A stretch of DNA of 64,000 nt from contig OX235270.1 in the NCBI GenBank assembly GCA_944472135.2, positions 50,840,352 to 50,904,351 of the forward strand, given 5' to 3'. The position numbers and the translations under genes were made by a program. Positions 9,945 through 21,500 of this stretch are shown in pieces (positions within the stretch are counted from its first letter, which is position 1; the number at the start of each line of letters is the position of its first letter). The DNA is from Trichobilharzia regenti. Taxonomy: Eukaryota > Platyhelminthes > Trematoda > Strigeidida > Schistosomatidae. Below the pieces are notes generated by a model. The model saw only the letters and a list, made by a program, of their open reading frames with translations, was not told where the DNA came from and made no database searches.

Positions 9945-11790
9945 TTGTAGTAGAGTATAACTCCACTATAGATAAGATATTATTTTGATAAATCACACAG
10001 TGTCATGCAGTAGTATTAACTGATGACGTTTCGAGCACAAAATAATGTTCATGATCATATCAAGTCACTCACACAACTTTTTACTTCATTTATATACATA
10101 AGTGGAATTGACTAGACATTTGAATAAAAATCAATATGAGATAATGTACATTCAGAAACAATGTTGTGAGTGTTATTGATCAAATACAATCAGATGGTAA
10201 ATAAGATGTTTTTATAGTCAAAATAAGTAACATGTTAGAGTGCTATGATGTAGGTGAACTGAGACAGAATTTTGAGATTATTTATTATCCTCATCTGATT
10301 TGACTGGTGGTAATAATATCCTCCATATCTCTGGTATTTGCATTGAGTCATTTCTGTTGCATGTGTCGGTTGTAGACTCAATGAACCAGGATTCAGTAAT
10401 CAATCTTTCTCTCCACCTACCTATATTATTTTTTAGAATTTTAACCCTCTCCCACACTATTGTATGGTTGTGTCAATGCATGCAGTGCAGTCGCTGGACT
10501 TGCTTCTTTTAAACACAGAACACTGGTTGTTTGAGGCGAATTGCAATAGCCTCTGCTGTTTGGAGCATGCGGTGCTTCGATGATTTTGGCGATTTACTAG
10601 GCACCCTGTCGATTACAGAGAAGGACTTTTCCACGCTGGCTTTGTGGCCGGTCGGCACCAGATGGTCTTGTTCCAATATCGAAATGTTAATGGTTCTCAC
10701 TACACCTTTACTTAGCCATAGTGGGAGATGTTCTCGAGCACGAAGAATCAAGTTCCTAGAGTAACGGCCAATATAACTCGCTCTACAAGCGCAGTTGAAA
10801 TGGTAGATACAATTTGAAGTGGCTAGTCTAGATGCTTCATCTTTCAGTCGAGGTAGCACTATCGGTCGTGTAAAGAATAATACGTGTAGTTCGCCAGCAT
10901 TAAAAGTTCTTTGAACTGATTTTCTTAATTTCTTCGCAATTATCTCCCTTGGTATATTGCCTTGAATTGTATTTGTATATAAAGTGGCTTCTTGCTTACA
11001 GATAATGAGTAGTCCTTTTCTGCTTTCTTTGTCATGTGTTCCTTGATAAATTTTTCGGGATGGCTATTTTTGATCAAAGTATCACATACAATGCCTAATC
11101 ATCTTCAATTACTTCTTCTTAGCATATAACTCTAACTCTGTGGCTGAGGGCCCTCACTAAATATCTTTTGTACTTGATAGAAACGAAGCTGCGAAAATGT
11201 GTATATTGTCCCATCCAAGTACCTTTTCTATGCAAATTTCTTTTTCTGCTACCATCTGGTTTTCTCCTAAGTAGGATATCCAGGAAGGCAATTCCGTCTT
11301 GGGATTCCTCTTGGTATCTGAATTTCATAACCGAATGTACTTCATTGAATTTCGTAATTATTGCACTCCTATCCAAATCATTATCACAAATAATGAAGGT
11401 GTCATCCATATACCGGCAATAAAATGAGAACTTACTGATAAGGTTGTTCAAAAGTTCATTTTCTAGCTTAAAAACAAATTAGACGAAAAGGGACCCAATG
11501 GGGAGCCCATCACCACTCCGTCCACTTGCCTGTAAAGTGTGTAGTCGAATTTGAAGTTTACATTCATGGTACGCCTTAATAACAATTCTTTCTGAATGTA
11601 CATTATCTCATATTGATTTTTATTCAAATGTCTAGTCAATTCCACTTATGTATATAAATGAAGTAAAAAGTTGTGTGAGTGACTTGATATGATCATGAAC
11701 ATTATTTTGTGCTCGAAACGTCATCAGTTAATATTACTGTATAACACTGTGTGATTTATCAAAATAAAATCTTATCTATGATCGAATAAA
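9945..11790 (-). mobile_element. Penelope-like element with inverted ends (PLE-a)
   Basis: Minus-strand RT and GIY-YIG coding pieces flanked by inverted copies of about 200 bp: bases about 9950-10157 are the near-exact reverse complement of about 11577-11785. Shared words include GATGACGTTTCGAGCAC and TTGAATAAAAATCAATATG. PLEs are known to carry an inverted or tandem partial copy at the 5' end, which fits. The inner part of the right-hand copy is coding (the start of the 11463-11645 frame), so the left copy is a duplicated 5' segment of the element. Confidence 0.8.
10509..11645 (-). pseudogene. PLE-a reverse transcriptase and GIY-YIG endonuclease, fragmented
   Basis: RT pieces in order: RQVDGVVMGSPLGPFSSN (about 11490-11540), the catalytic YMDDTFIICDN (about 11390), FLDILLRRKPDGS (about 11265) and GQYTHFRSFVSIKYKR (about 11190). 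After a stretch with frame breaks comes the GIY-YIG part at 10509-10859: CIYHFNCACRASYIGR, then RAREHLP, and a C-terminus AEAIAIRLKQPVFCV. The N-terminal RT half is missing, so the copy is 5'-truncated. The YMDD and YIGR cores survive, but the protein cannot be made in one piece. This enzyme pair (telomerase-related RT plus GIY-YIG nuclease) defines Penelope-like elements. Confidence 0.8.
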
Positions 11791-12776
11791 AATAATTCTT
11801 GCATAAAAAGATTAAAGCATTAAGATAAATTTTGTAAACCAAAAAAACTTGAAATAAATAAACAATAAATGAAATTCATTATAAATTATTCAATTTAATC
11901 GCAACGTGTTTAAGAAAAAATCAAAACCAGATTTTTCTGAACGTTTTGCTGTGTAAGCCACAGCTTCTTCAGCAGATTTAAATGAAATTGCATAAAATAC
12001 ACAGGTATGTTGTAAAAGAGGTTGAGAACACTTGTTTTATTGTATATGTTTTTTTCACGTAGACAGTTCCCTTTCAACTAACTTAAGTTGACAGCTTGAA
12101 AAAATTTAAAATTATTCCATCATCGATAAATTAAGTGAAAACAGTGCTTTATACACTCGGTTCCTTCGATAAATTTCTGCAGATCTAAAAAGGGAATAAT
12201 AAAAAGACGGTTGCAGCGAAGAAAATTTCCTTTTCGACGAAGTCATCAACTAGGCTGTATATTCGTGTATTTAGGTTAAGTGGGTGAGGAAGTTCCAGAA
12301 TTACTTCCGGGCAAAGGGCAAATTAATAAAATCACAAAGTGTAATAAACACGGAGATCGGATACAGAATATAGTAAGATGGATAGGTTGTAGTATTATCC
12401 CAGAAATATTTCAGCTCAAGAGTCAAATTAGTAAAATTGCGTAATAAATGGTTGGGAAAATTGCAGAATAATTTCCAGTCAAGGTTCAAATTAATAAAAT
12501 TAATCAAATGCAGTGATAAACACTGGGGACATATAAAACAAACAAAGTAGCATCATAATCACTGGGAAGATTGACATATTTTGCAATTAGGGGTTAGAAA
12601 TGTAGAAATAATATAGTGAAATAATAGGGGGGAATTCGGATATGAAAGTATGGTAGTGTAAATAGGGACTAAGAAGAACTTTAAAGAAATGTGAATAAAC
12701 AGGAAGTTTGGATAAGAAAGCCAATGGGATGGTCACTACTAAAAGAATTACCTGTTTATATGGCCATGGCATTGAC
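11791..12776. other. Unassigned AT-rich DNA, possibly PLE 3' flank
   Basis: No coding segment is recognised. The GAACGTTTTGCTGTGTAAG and CTTCTTCAGCAG words (about 11938-11978) have the look of PLE terminal sequence, and the stretch follows the coding end of the PLE-b remnant on its strand, so part may be its 3' untranslated region. Several related AAATTAATAAAAT-type repeats occur at 12315-12510. Confidence 0.3.
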
Positions 12777-13000
12777 TATGGTTGGACGTGTTTCTTTTGG
12801 ATACGTAGCGTAGGTTTGAGTTTTTGGATGGTTAGTGCCTCGGCTATGCCAAGATGTCTTAATTTTACTCCCTTTGATAGGTTTGATCGAATCTAGCATT
12901 TGATTTTGAAGGATTTTTCGAATGGCGCTGAATGTCCTGAGTCGACCAGATTTTCTGTCACTGAACTATATAGACATTTTCGTTGGGCAGTGTTCACAAG
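12777..13000 (-). pseudogene. Penelope-like element C-terminal remnant (PLE-b)
   Basis: The minus-strand translation gives SVTENLVDSGHSAPFEKSFK, an interrupted middle, then HLGIAEALTIQKLKPTLR and a terminal IQKKHVQP before a stop. This aligns by eye with the end of the GIY-YIG protein at 50.3-50.4 kb (LIDSGHVVEKTRAFK, TAEAIGTRTVKPELC, IQKKFIQP). At least one stop lies inside. No RT remains. Confidence 0.7.
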
Positions 13001-13167
13001 ATTAAAAGACTGACAAAAGAATAAAAGTAACATTGCAAAGATGTTTCATTACAGCTAAGTTCGTATTATTGTACAGCTAAATAAGCCAATCTAAACTGGA
13101 TAAATAGCCTGCACATGTTACATTAAATTGCCTTTATGAGTTTACATGCATTTGCTGTAGCAGTTAC

Positions 13168-13262
13168 ATTTTTTTTTATTTTTTATTTACAGCTTGATTC
13201 CACACTGTATTTACGGTACAAGTATGGAATTTTCAGCATGGATATCGGTAGCCCAAACATCG
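13168..13262 (-). mobile_element. SINE family b, tail fragment
   Basis: On the minus strand: GGGCTACCGATATCCATGC, TGAAAATTCCATACTTGTAC and GGAATCAAGCTGTAAAT, then an A-rich end. The tRNA-like head is absent, so it is 5'-truncated. Matches the tails at 5.9 and 40.8 kb. Confidence 0.75.
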
Positions 13263-13540
13263 AAAGAACAGAAAGAAGGATTTCTACACAGTTTTTCGAG
13301 CCTATGTTCATCATCTGAAATAAATGCTACATTCTATGACCAAATGTTACTGTGAGAGGATTTCGTTAGAGAAAAGCTATGAGGATATACATTAAAATAT
13401 ATAAGCGATAACCGAAGCTATGAACGTATAGTCTGATCTTCTGTAGTATGTTATGAATCAATGATGAGAAACTGTTATAGATGCGAATTCAAAGTATTTA
13501 CGGTATAGTCCTTCTAGGCGAGGACGCTGACAAAATGCAG

Positions 13541-14540
13541 TCTTCTAAACACCTTGAGCTGCAGTCTACGAATGTTTGGCATGCGATTTGCTCCCGCCAA
13601 ATGTAAGATGATGTTACAGGACTGGACTACACTGACTCCTAGTTTAGAAATAGGGAGTGAAGTGGTAGAGCACGTTGACCGCTTCACTTATTTGGAAAGT
13701 ACCATCAGCCAGTGCCAACAGGTTGATCTCCGACGAAATCTCAGCACGAATACAGGGGGCTCGTTTCGCATATCCCAGTTTGCGCTGTCTCTGGCGTAGA
13801 CGTGATATCCGGCTGACTATCGACCAAAGGGCGGGTGTACTGCTCATCAGTCCGCTCCGTCCTCCTTTATGGCTGTGAGACCTGGCCATTCAGAGTGGAA
13901 GACATGAAAAGCGTGGCTAGCTCTCTTTGATCATAGGTGCCTGCGTTCTATCTCCCGTGTGAAGTGGTGTAATAAGGTGATCAATATTGAGGTTAGGCAT
14001 CGGTCGAGTTCTAGGTAAGGAGGGGAAGTCAATCGACGAGGCTGTGAAGTTACATCAACTGAGATGGTTAGGACATGTGTTACGCATGCCTAGTCATCGC
14101 CTTCCTCGACGGTCAATGTTAGCTGACATAGGGGGTCAGGTTGGAAAAAGGCTAGCGGCGGTCAAACCAAAACATGGCACCAGTCAGTGAAATCTACAAC
14201 AGTTAGTCTAAGCCACGTAGGAAGGTGTGGATTTCCTGGTTGGAGTCCTCGGGACGGTAAAACCCAATGGTTGGAAACAATTGGTGATATGGCTCAAAAT
14301 CTTTCTCAATGGCGCAGATGCATCCACTCTTTGTGATTCCCAATGAAACTATATTGTTCTTCGTTACTACTATTCTTTTGTCTCAGAACTCTGTTTACTG
14401 TCTGCATTATGCATTTCTTCTACCTTCTCTTACTTTGCGTGCTACATGGAGTGTGGCGACTTGAACTACCGCACTTATGTGCAAAGTTCTATGTCGAAAG
14501 CAGACAGACAGATTTACAGATAGGCAGATCTAATAATTCC
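13541..14540 (+). pseudogene. 3' end of a second non-LTR retrotransposon, broken
   Basis: Three plus-strand frames each hold part of one C-terminal RT region: FGMRFAPAKCKMMLQDWT and VEHVDRFTYLES (13554-13799), ISARIQGARFAYPSLR with LWRRRDIRLTIDQR (13737-13840), CETWPFR (about 13880), GKSIDEAVKLHQLRWLGHVL and RMPSHRLPRRSML (14010-14130), and a WRRCIHSL end (about 14310). The order is that of the thumb and C-terminal tail of schistosome non-LTR elements. Frameshifts separate the pieces, and the RT core and endonuclease are missing. About 200 bp of 3' untranslated sequence seems to follow. Confidence 0.75.
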
Positions 14541-15114
14541 TTAACAGACACAATTCAAGAATTTTTAGTTTCGCCTACCAATTTATGACAAAGGAGCGAA
14601 CACGAAGTTCAGCAAAGATATCTTTTCGGCGATTTCATTTTCAAAAGCTGTACAGTCTCATTTAAATACATAATTTTACATGGATACGATTCTTGTTTGA
14701 TTCCACATAATGACGACGGCGAATAAAAGGTGATAATTATTTCTAACTAGATATGGTTTACGAGAGGCTTAGAAACAGAATTACACAGGATTAGAATTGA
14801 TAACAAGTGTGTAAAAATGAGCATGGAAAGAAAAGTGAAATAATAATTTTAACTCGAAATGCAAGTTAGCAGGTGTGAATACAGATTACAAGAGCCTTAG
14901 AAACACAAAAATTGCACGGGATTAAGATAAAAATGTAAAATAGTTATTTTAAACAAATAAATATGAACAGAAAAAGCATGGAAACAAACTTAAAATAACT
15001 GTTTTTGTAACTGAAAAAATGGGGTGAAGCGAATGAAGACAGAGGGAGTAAGAAATCACACATACAGCAAACGAAAAAATAGGATAAAAGAAAAAAACAA
15101 AAGCTAAGGGAACA
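14541..15114. other. Unassigned AT-rich DNA
   Basis: No feature is recognised. A-rich low-complexity sequence. Its right end may be PLE-c 3' untranslated sequence, because that element's coding end is at about 15115 on the minus strand. Confidence 0.35.
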
Positions 15115-16800
15115 CACCGAACTAGGTTCGTGGTAGTTGTAGAGGTTGGACTAACTTCTTTTGAACACACAACTCCAGCTTCTCGATGCATATTGCGAAA
15201 GCTTCTGCAGCACAGAGAATTCGGAAACATACTGCTTTTGGTAGGTTTCTGTTGACTTTGTAAATTACTTTGAAAAAATCAGTTGAGATGTTGTGGGAAG
15301 TGTTGATCAGTTGTTCAATAATGGCACTTCTAATTGAACCGATGCCTCCTCTTTGCAGCCACGCTGGCTAATGTTCTCTAACACGTTTTGAAATAACGCG
15401 CATACAACGACCTATGTGCCCAGCTCCACACGAGTAGGTGAATTGGCATATGCTCATTGAATTGGTCATATGCGAGAGTTTGTCCTTCGCGTCGTTTCGA
15501 AGTATTGGACAGCTATAGAATGACACCCTTAGTGTAGCCGCAGGGAAGGTCTTCTTTAAAGAGCTTGATATTCCCTCTTCAGGATATGAGCTGCCAAATC
15601 TCCCTGAAATTCAGATTCAGATACAGCGTTTTCTTTGGCACTGAATCTCATTCTTCCCTTTTTGGTCCAGGTTTCATATTCTTTTCGATAAAACGTGTCC
15701 GGTAGCCATTTTGAGCCAGGATATTTTTGAGGAATAGGAGCTCCTCTTTCATGCAATCGCTGCTGAAGACTTTTCTAATGCGATGGGTTAGTGCGCTGAT
15801 GAGAGCTCGTTTTCGGCTCAAAGGTATCCAACTATAGAAGTGCGTTAGTTGGCCGTCCCATGTCAGTTTTCTGTGGATAGACCTCTTCAGGGTTCCATCA
15901 TCTCTTCTTGTTAATTCCACGTCCAGAAATGGAATTTTTGAATCGTTTTCTAATTCCATTGTGAATTTAATCGAAGGATGGGAATTATTAAATTTTTGTT
16001 AGATGCATTTGAGGTCCAAGTAAGCGTAGCAGACCACAAAGGTATCGTCAACATACATTTTGTACAGTAGTAACTTGTTTATTGTTGATTTTAAAACTCC
16101 ACTCTCCAAACTGGCCATAATTCAGTCTACTAAAAGCGGGCCAAGAGGAGATCTCATTGCACTACCGTCTTCCTGTCCGTAGATGTCGCCGTTGAAGGTG
16201 AAATGTACATTCAGAGTGCATCTCAGCAACAATTCCTTCAGATATCCTTTTGGTTCTCCGACGCTTATATTGGATTTTCCACATAATTGCACAAGAAGCA
16301 AATTGTTTCTGTTAGTGACACGTTGGTAAAAAGAGATTCAACATCTAGTGATAACAATCGTTTATCATTTGCACTCAAATCTTTTATGCATTCAATGAGC
16401 TCAAAAGTATCGCGAAGGGAGTATTTGCATAGCTGATGTCTCACCGGCTCCAACATTTCGGGCAACCATTTGGCGATTAGATGGTATGGTGACCCTGACA
16501 TATCTAGAATCAGTCGAAGCGGCAAGCCAGGTTTGTGTAGCTGTGGTAAGCCGTAGAGTCTGGGAATTGTTGATCCTGTCGCTTCCAGGCGATCAAACAG
16601 GTCCTCAGGTATCGGACGGTCGTTCTTCATTCTTCTGAGAACATCTGTTAGTTGTTTTTCAATCAGTTCTGTCTTGTTTTTCTCATTGTTGGGCTTGGCG
16701 AATTTCTTATCATCTGATATAAGTGTTTTCAATTTGTTAATATATACATCTCTGTCCATTAGGACCACTCCTGAGTGGTCCTAATGATATTCATTTGTAC
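15115..16800 (-). pseudogene. Penelope-like element RT plus GIY-YIG (PLE-c), broken
   Basis: The longest PLE here. Minus strand: an N-terminal RT part at 16265-16768 with PRLYGLPQLHKPGLPLR and LLSLDVESLFTNVSL; then MRSPLGPLLVD (about 16135), the catalytic MYVDDTFVVCYA (about 16045), and FLDVELTRRDDGT with GQLTHFYSWIPLSRKR (15648-15959). The GIY-YIG part follows (about 15370-15460) with CQFTYSCGAGHIGR and RVREH. Frame breaks lie at about 15960-16265, 15550-15640 and in the nuclease. It covers most of RT, so it is less 5'-truncated than the other copies. Its sequence is clearly different from PLE-a, so it is a separate family. Confidence 0.8.
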
Positions 16801-17195
16801 CACTGTAAAAAGGGTTCCATCTTTTTATAACCTACGTCTTTCTCTTTTGCCGGTGTCATGTAATGCATCGTCGTTTCATTCACCCTATGAATTGGTTCAT
16901 TTATTCTTTATGTAAATGAATAGCATGAACAATTCCTGTTTATTTTCAATGTAGATGATTGTATCAGTTCACTCTAATATATACTTTTGATTTTGAAGAG
17001 AATAGAAAATTCTGCGATTTAGAGAGAAATAATTCTCGTAGTCATAATATGGTGGTGTGATACAAACAATGTGTCCCAACGGAATATATTTTTTACGTAT
17101 TCCCACAGTTCGATACTGCAATTAGCAACAGAATACAATATATTTTTGAACATGTTTAATGTAGAGCAAAATCACACGGTTACTGATTGGTTAAA

Positions 17196-17258
<63 letters not shown>

Positions 17259-17922
17259 TAATGAGAAATATGTCTTGGCTTCCGTGTCTTGCTTTCCGCC
17301 GTTACAATAATCCTCTTAATGCTAATCTTTATTTTCATTTAGATGATAAATTGATGATATCAATAATTTTTATTTCCGTATCAAGTCTTTGTTGCATGAT
17401 TGAAAGCCTGCTTTATTTCTGCCATAAAATATCCAATAGTACATATGTTTCGCCAATAGGAATCTGAAACAACTCTGTTGAGAAGTGAGAAATTACGTTT
17501 TTATGTTCATTTTAAACGATTACTTAAAAGATAAGCACGAATTTTAAGGAAAGTGTGAAGAACCCATGCTTCAAAATTTCCCACCTTATAGATGATAATG
17601 TCAATAATTTAATGAGGATGCAAGTAGAATGTTTTCACCTTTGTACTCTTGGTGGTAACTTACAATTTTTTCAATGTCAGCGTTTGTAATACATGCTGTC
17701 CGCCAAGTGCAGGCGTTAGTAACAGGATAAAATAAGAAATCTTCAAAATTCTAGAGTAAAAAACTTGAATAAAAATTTCAAAGCATCGTTAGTATTTTAT
17801 TTAAATAGCTTTCTGATGTACCCAGAAAGATTTCACTCTTATTTCGAGAATATTAAAAGTGAATAACCTTTTGGAAAGTCTTTACTCATGATTGACCCAG
17901 CAGCCTGTTTTATTGACCTTAC
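16801..17922. other. Unassigned DNA with a (TA)n run at 17201-17254
   Basis: No gene is recognised. The TA microsatellite of about 54 bp is the only clear structure. The open plus-strand frame across it (17071-17310) is an effect of the repeat. Confidence 0.6.
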
Positions 17923-18046
17923 ATCTGAATGATTATATTTGCAAGTTGACAGTTTTACAAAACGTAAGAAATTTTTTTTCAGCTTGTTGTTTGCGTTAAT
18001 AAAGCACTCTTTATGAACTATGTCCAGCAAACATATTTTGCTTTCT
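17923..18046 (-). CDS. Possible exon, unrecognised
   Basis: A minus-strand open segment encoding KICLLDIVHKECFINANN and LRFVKLSTCKYNHSD, followed at once by a strong donor GTAAGG. The frame is open for about 80 codons in total. No convincing polypyrimidine acceptor is seen, so the 5' edge is a guess. The sequence is not low-complexity and shows no transposon motif. Confidence 0.2.
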
Positions 18047-18540
18047 TGTTTACTTATTTGTATTTAACAATCATGTGCTCTACAACATATTAGAGTAATG
18101 AATAGCAGACAATTATATTCTCTTTATTTACAGTATGTTTTCCTTCCAGCAGAGATTTAAATGGTTTTGAGTAGCTGGTCACAATATGAGGCTTTTAAAG
18201 TAGATTGTATTCAAACTGAAGAGATGATTTCTAACTTACTCAACCGAGAGACAATAATAAATTCTTAGAAGAAATAGTCTCATAGCGACATAAATCTGTC
18301 CATTTGATGACAGGCTCTGAGTGATTGTCGTCATTTCTTGTTGTACCTGTCACAATAGACAAAACAAGTTGAAGTTTATGGTTTCAGTGATAATTAATTT
18401 AAAATTTCATTTTAAAGGAAGCATGTATTTCCTCACTATTGTTGATGTGATTAACTGATTATTCTAAACAAAACAAAACCTAAACCAGAGAGAGTTTCCT
18501 GAAATCTGAAATACAAAAAAGTGTACAGTTTATTAGTTTT
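18047..18540. other. Unassigned AT-rich DNA upstream of the CR1-like LINE
   Basis: No ORF1, promoter repeat or known element is recognised. The LINE may begin anywhere from here to about 18670. Confidence 0.4.
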
Positions 18541-21500
18541 TGTTTAAACAAATTTAAACGAACACTAGTCATACTACTGATCTGATAGGCGGCCTGTTTG
18601 ACATCTGGGCTACCTTTTTCCTGCATCTACATATTGCATCTAATAAGTCATGTTTTCATTCCTAATTTTAATAAAATATGATCACAAATCGCATAAAATA
18701 CAGTAATTCATTCATTAAACGTTTTAAACCATATGACTTTCATGCATCTAATAAATCTAAGAGAAAACATCACGCTGGCTGGCAGCGTGCACTTAAACAG
18801 ACACCTTTATATCGTACAACCATTCCTGTTATTGTCACTTCAAACTGCCGTTCACTTCCCAACAAAATTATGCATCTCCAGTCTCTCTTATCATCTGATA
18901 CTTATCACAATACGGCGATTGTTGCATTACAAGAAACATGGCTCCATGAACTCTATGATGACAATCTGGTTTCCCTAAATGGTTTTACATTGTTTAGACA
19001 AGATCGACTATGCTCCAGAAAGAAAAGAGGTGGAGGTGTTGCAACTTTCATTCATTCTCAATGGTCAACTTCAAATAACGTATGTTTTTCTTACTCTAAT
19101 GACTTTATTGATTGTATAACGGTCAAATGCCGCCCGAAACACTTATCCAAGTTTAAATACGTCTTCATCTCTAACATTTATGTTACTCCTGGCTGTTCTG
19201 CATCTGATCTATCTGATTTTGCTGATGAATTCACTGAATTCGCCGTTACACATCTTGAAAACTCTTTATCAGTTGTCACAGGAGATTTTAACTGCTGTGA
19301 TTGTTCTTTCCTCGTATCATTAGGTCATGCCAATATTGTTAAATTCCCTACTCGACTTGATAAAACCCTTGACCTAGTGTTCATTAATGATGAGGAAATA
19401 TATGAAGTACGCCGACGTGCTCCTATCATGAACTCAGATCATTGTATTATTCGGATATTACCTAAGATATACAGCAGATCTCACTTTAATATCTTCTCAA
19501 ATCTGTCCAAGAAAACACAGCAAAGGTGTTACTCACAAGAAAATATGCTCAAACTAAGATGTATGCTAAATGACACTAACTGGGAACTTTTCAACGAACA
19601 CAAACTGGATGATACTATTTCCAATTTGACTGACTATCTTAAATTCTGTCTTGATATATGCTGTCCAAAACAGATAATTTTCAAAAGAATGGATCGTTTT
19701 TCTTCCCCTCATCTCAAAAAACTTCGTAGAGAAAAAGAGAAGCTGTACAAGACAAAGAATAAATCTGGTCTTAAGAAGATAAACACCCAAATTAAATCTG
19801 AAATCAAGAGACTAAACAACATTTATAATCAAACAATACTATCTTGTAAAACCTCAGAAAACATATGGAAGCTTTTTAGAGAAATTACTGGTTGTGGTAA
19901 GCATAATAATTTTGCCTCTTCTATTGATGTAAATACTCTCAATAGATCTTTCATCCGCCCTCCAAATGTCCCTTCTGCCTTCAATTTAACTAATAACACG
20001 ACCAGTGACTTTCATCGTTTCAATACTTCTGATGTTCTTAAATGTTTGAAATCTCTTAAACCTTCCCAGAGTCTAGGCCCTGATGGTATACCTGCCATTG
20101 TTTTAAAGAAATGTGCTGATATTTTAAGTAACCCACTTACAAGCATTTTCAATACTTCTTTTTCTAATAATAATGTACCTTCTCTGTGGAAAGATATTAA
20201 AATCATCCCTGTACCCAAGTCTGGTTCTGGAGATAGTGTTAAGTTTAGACCAATTGCCATTACCTCTCCTTTTTTGAAACTGATGGAGAAATTACTGTTA
20301 CAAAAACTCATTCCCTCCCTAAGCTTCTCAAACGATCCAAAGCAGTTTGCTTACAAACAGGGTAGAAGTACTTTGGATGCTGCTGCTGTGTTTCATCACA
20401 ACATTGTATCCTCCTTAGACAAAGGGGCCAAGTATGTCCGTTGTACTTTCCTTGATTACACATCTGCTTTTGACTCTGTACCTAGAGGCCTTTTGTTAAA
20501 CAAGCTTAGCCTTACACAAACTGAGTCCTGGGCTATCAACTGGCTGCACTCTTACTTCTCCAATAGGATGCAGTACACGGTATATAATGGTGTAGCTTCC
20601 TCTCCTTTGCTTACTGAAGCTGGTGTTCCTCAGGGTGCTGTTCTCTCGCCGTTTCTCTTTTCCTTCTTCTTACATGACTTACCTCTCTCAGACGAAATCA
20701 ACTTCGTCAAATATGCAGATGACCTGACTGTTTCGCTTCCCGTTAAGTCTCAGTCAGACTGCTTCAAATTAAATAGCTTCCTGTCGGACATCAGTCAGTG
20801 GTCTAAACTAAATGGCCTAACGCTGAATCCCTCAAAATGCCAGACTGTCGACTTCTCCTTTAGGCATAAACGAGATCTACAAACACTAGTAAGCACTCAT
20901 GATGTCTGTAGAATTGAGGGGACTATAATTGAAACAAAGTCTAATGCAAAATACCTCGGATTAGTTATATCTTCCGACCTTACCTGGTCATCTCATATCC
21001 AAATGATTTCCAAGAAAGTGTTTCGTCTAACCTACTACATTAAGAAACTCAGACTAACTGGAGTCCCTCAACCTCTGCTTTCACAATTTGTCAACTCTCG
21101 TATCCTACCTATTCTACTTTACTGTTCCCCGTTAGTCTTTCCTGGGTTACTGAAAAAGGATTATACCATCCTGAGAAGGATGTTGAAGGTAGTTAGTAGG
21201 ACTAGCGGTGTAAAACTCAGTCAGCTCGTCACAACATTAGTGGATAAGCATCTGAATACATGTGAGAAATGGTCTAAAACCATACTCTCTGACCCCCAAC
21301 ACCCCCTCTATTCCCAACTCTCTCCTTGCATCTCATCAGGTAGAACCAGAAATCAGTACAAAATAATATATGCTCGTACAACCAAGTATAGGAACTCAAC
21401 GATACCATATTTGGCCCGTGTTCTAAGTGACAGAGACAATGTTAAGCGTGAAACCTATGACTTGCTTTGTTGTTAATAACATAATTTTGGCCCTTGTTAT

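Noticed and set aside
10015..10060. Hammerhead ribozyme in the PLE-a inverted ends
   Set aside because: CTGATGA is present, and PLEs in other animals carry hammerheads, but no helix II followed by GAAA comes after it on that strand. The CGAAAC word lies on the opposite strand.
17201..17254. Origin or telomere-type repeat
   Set aside because: It is a plain TA microsatellite, as at 9.57 and 60.41 kb.
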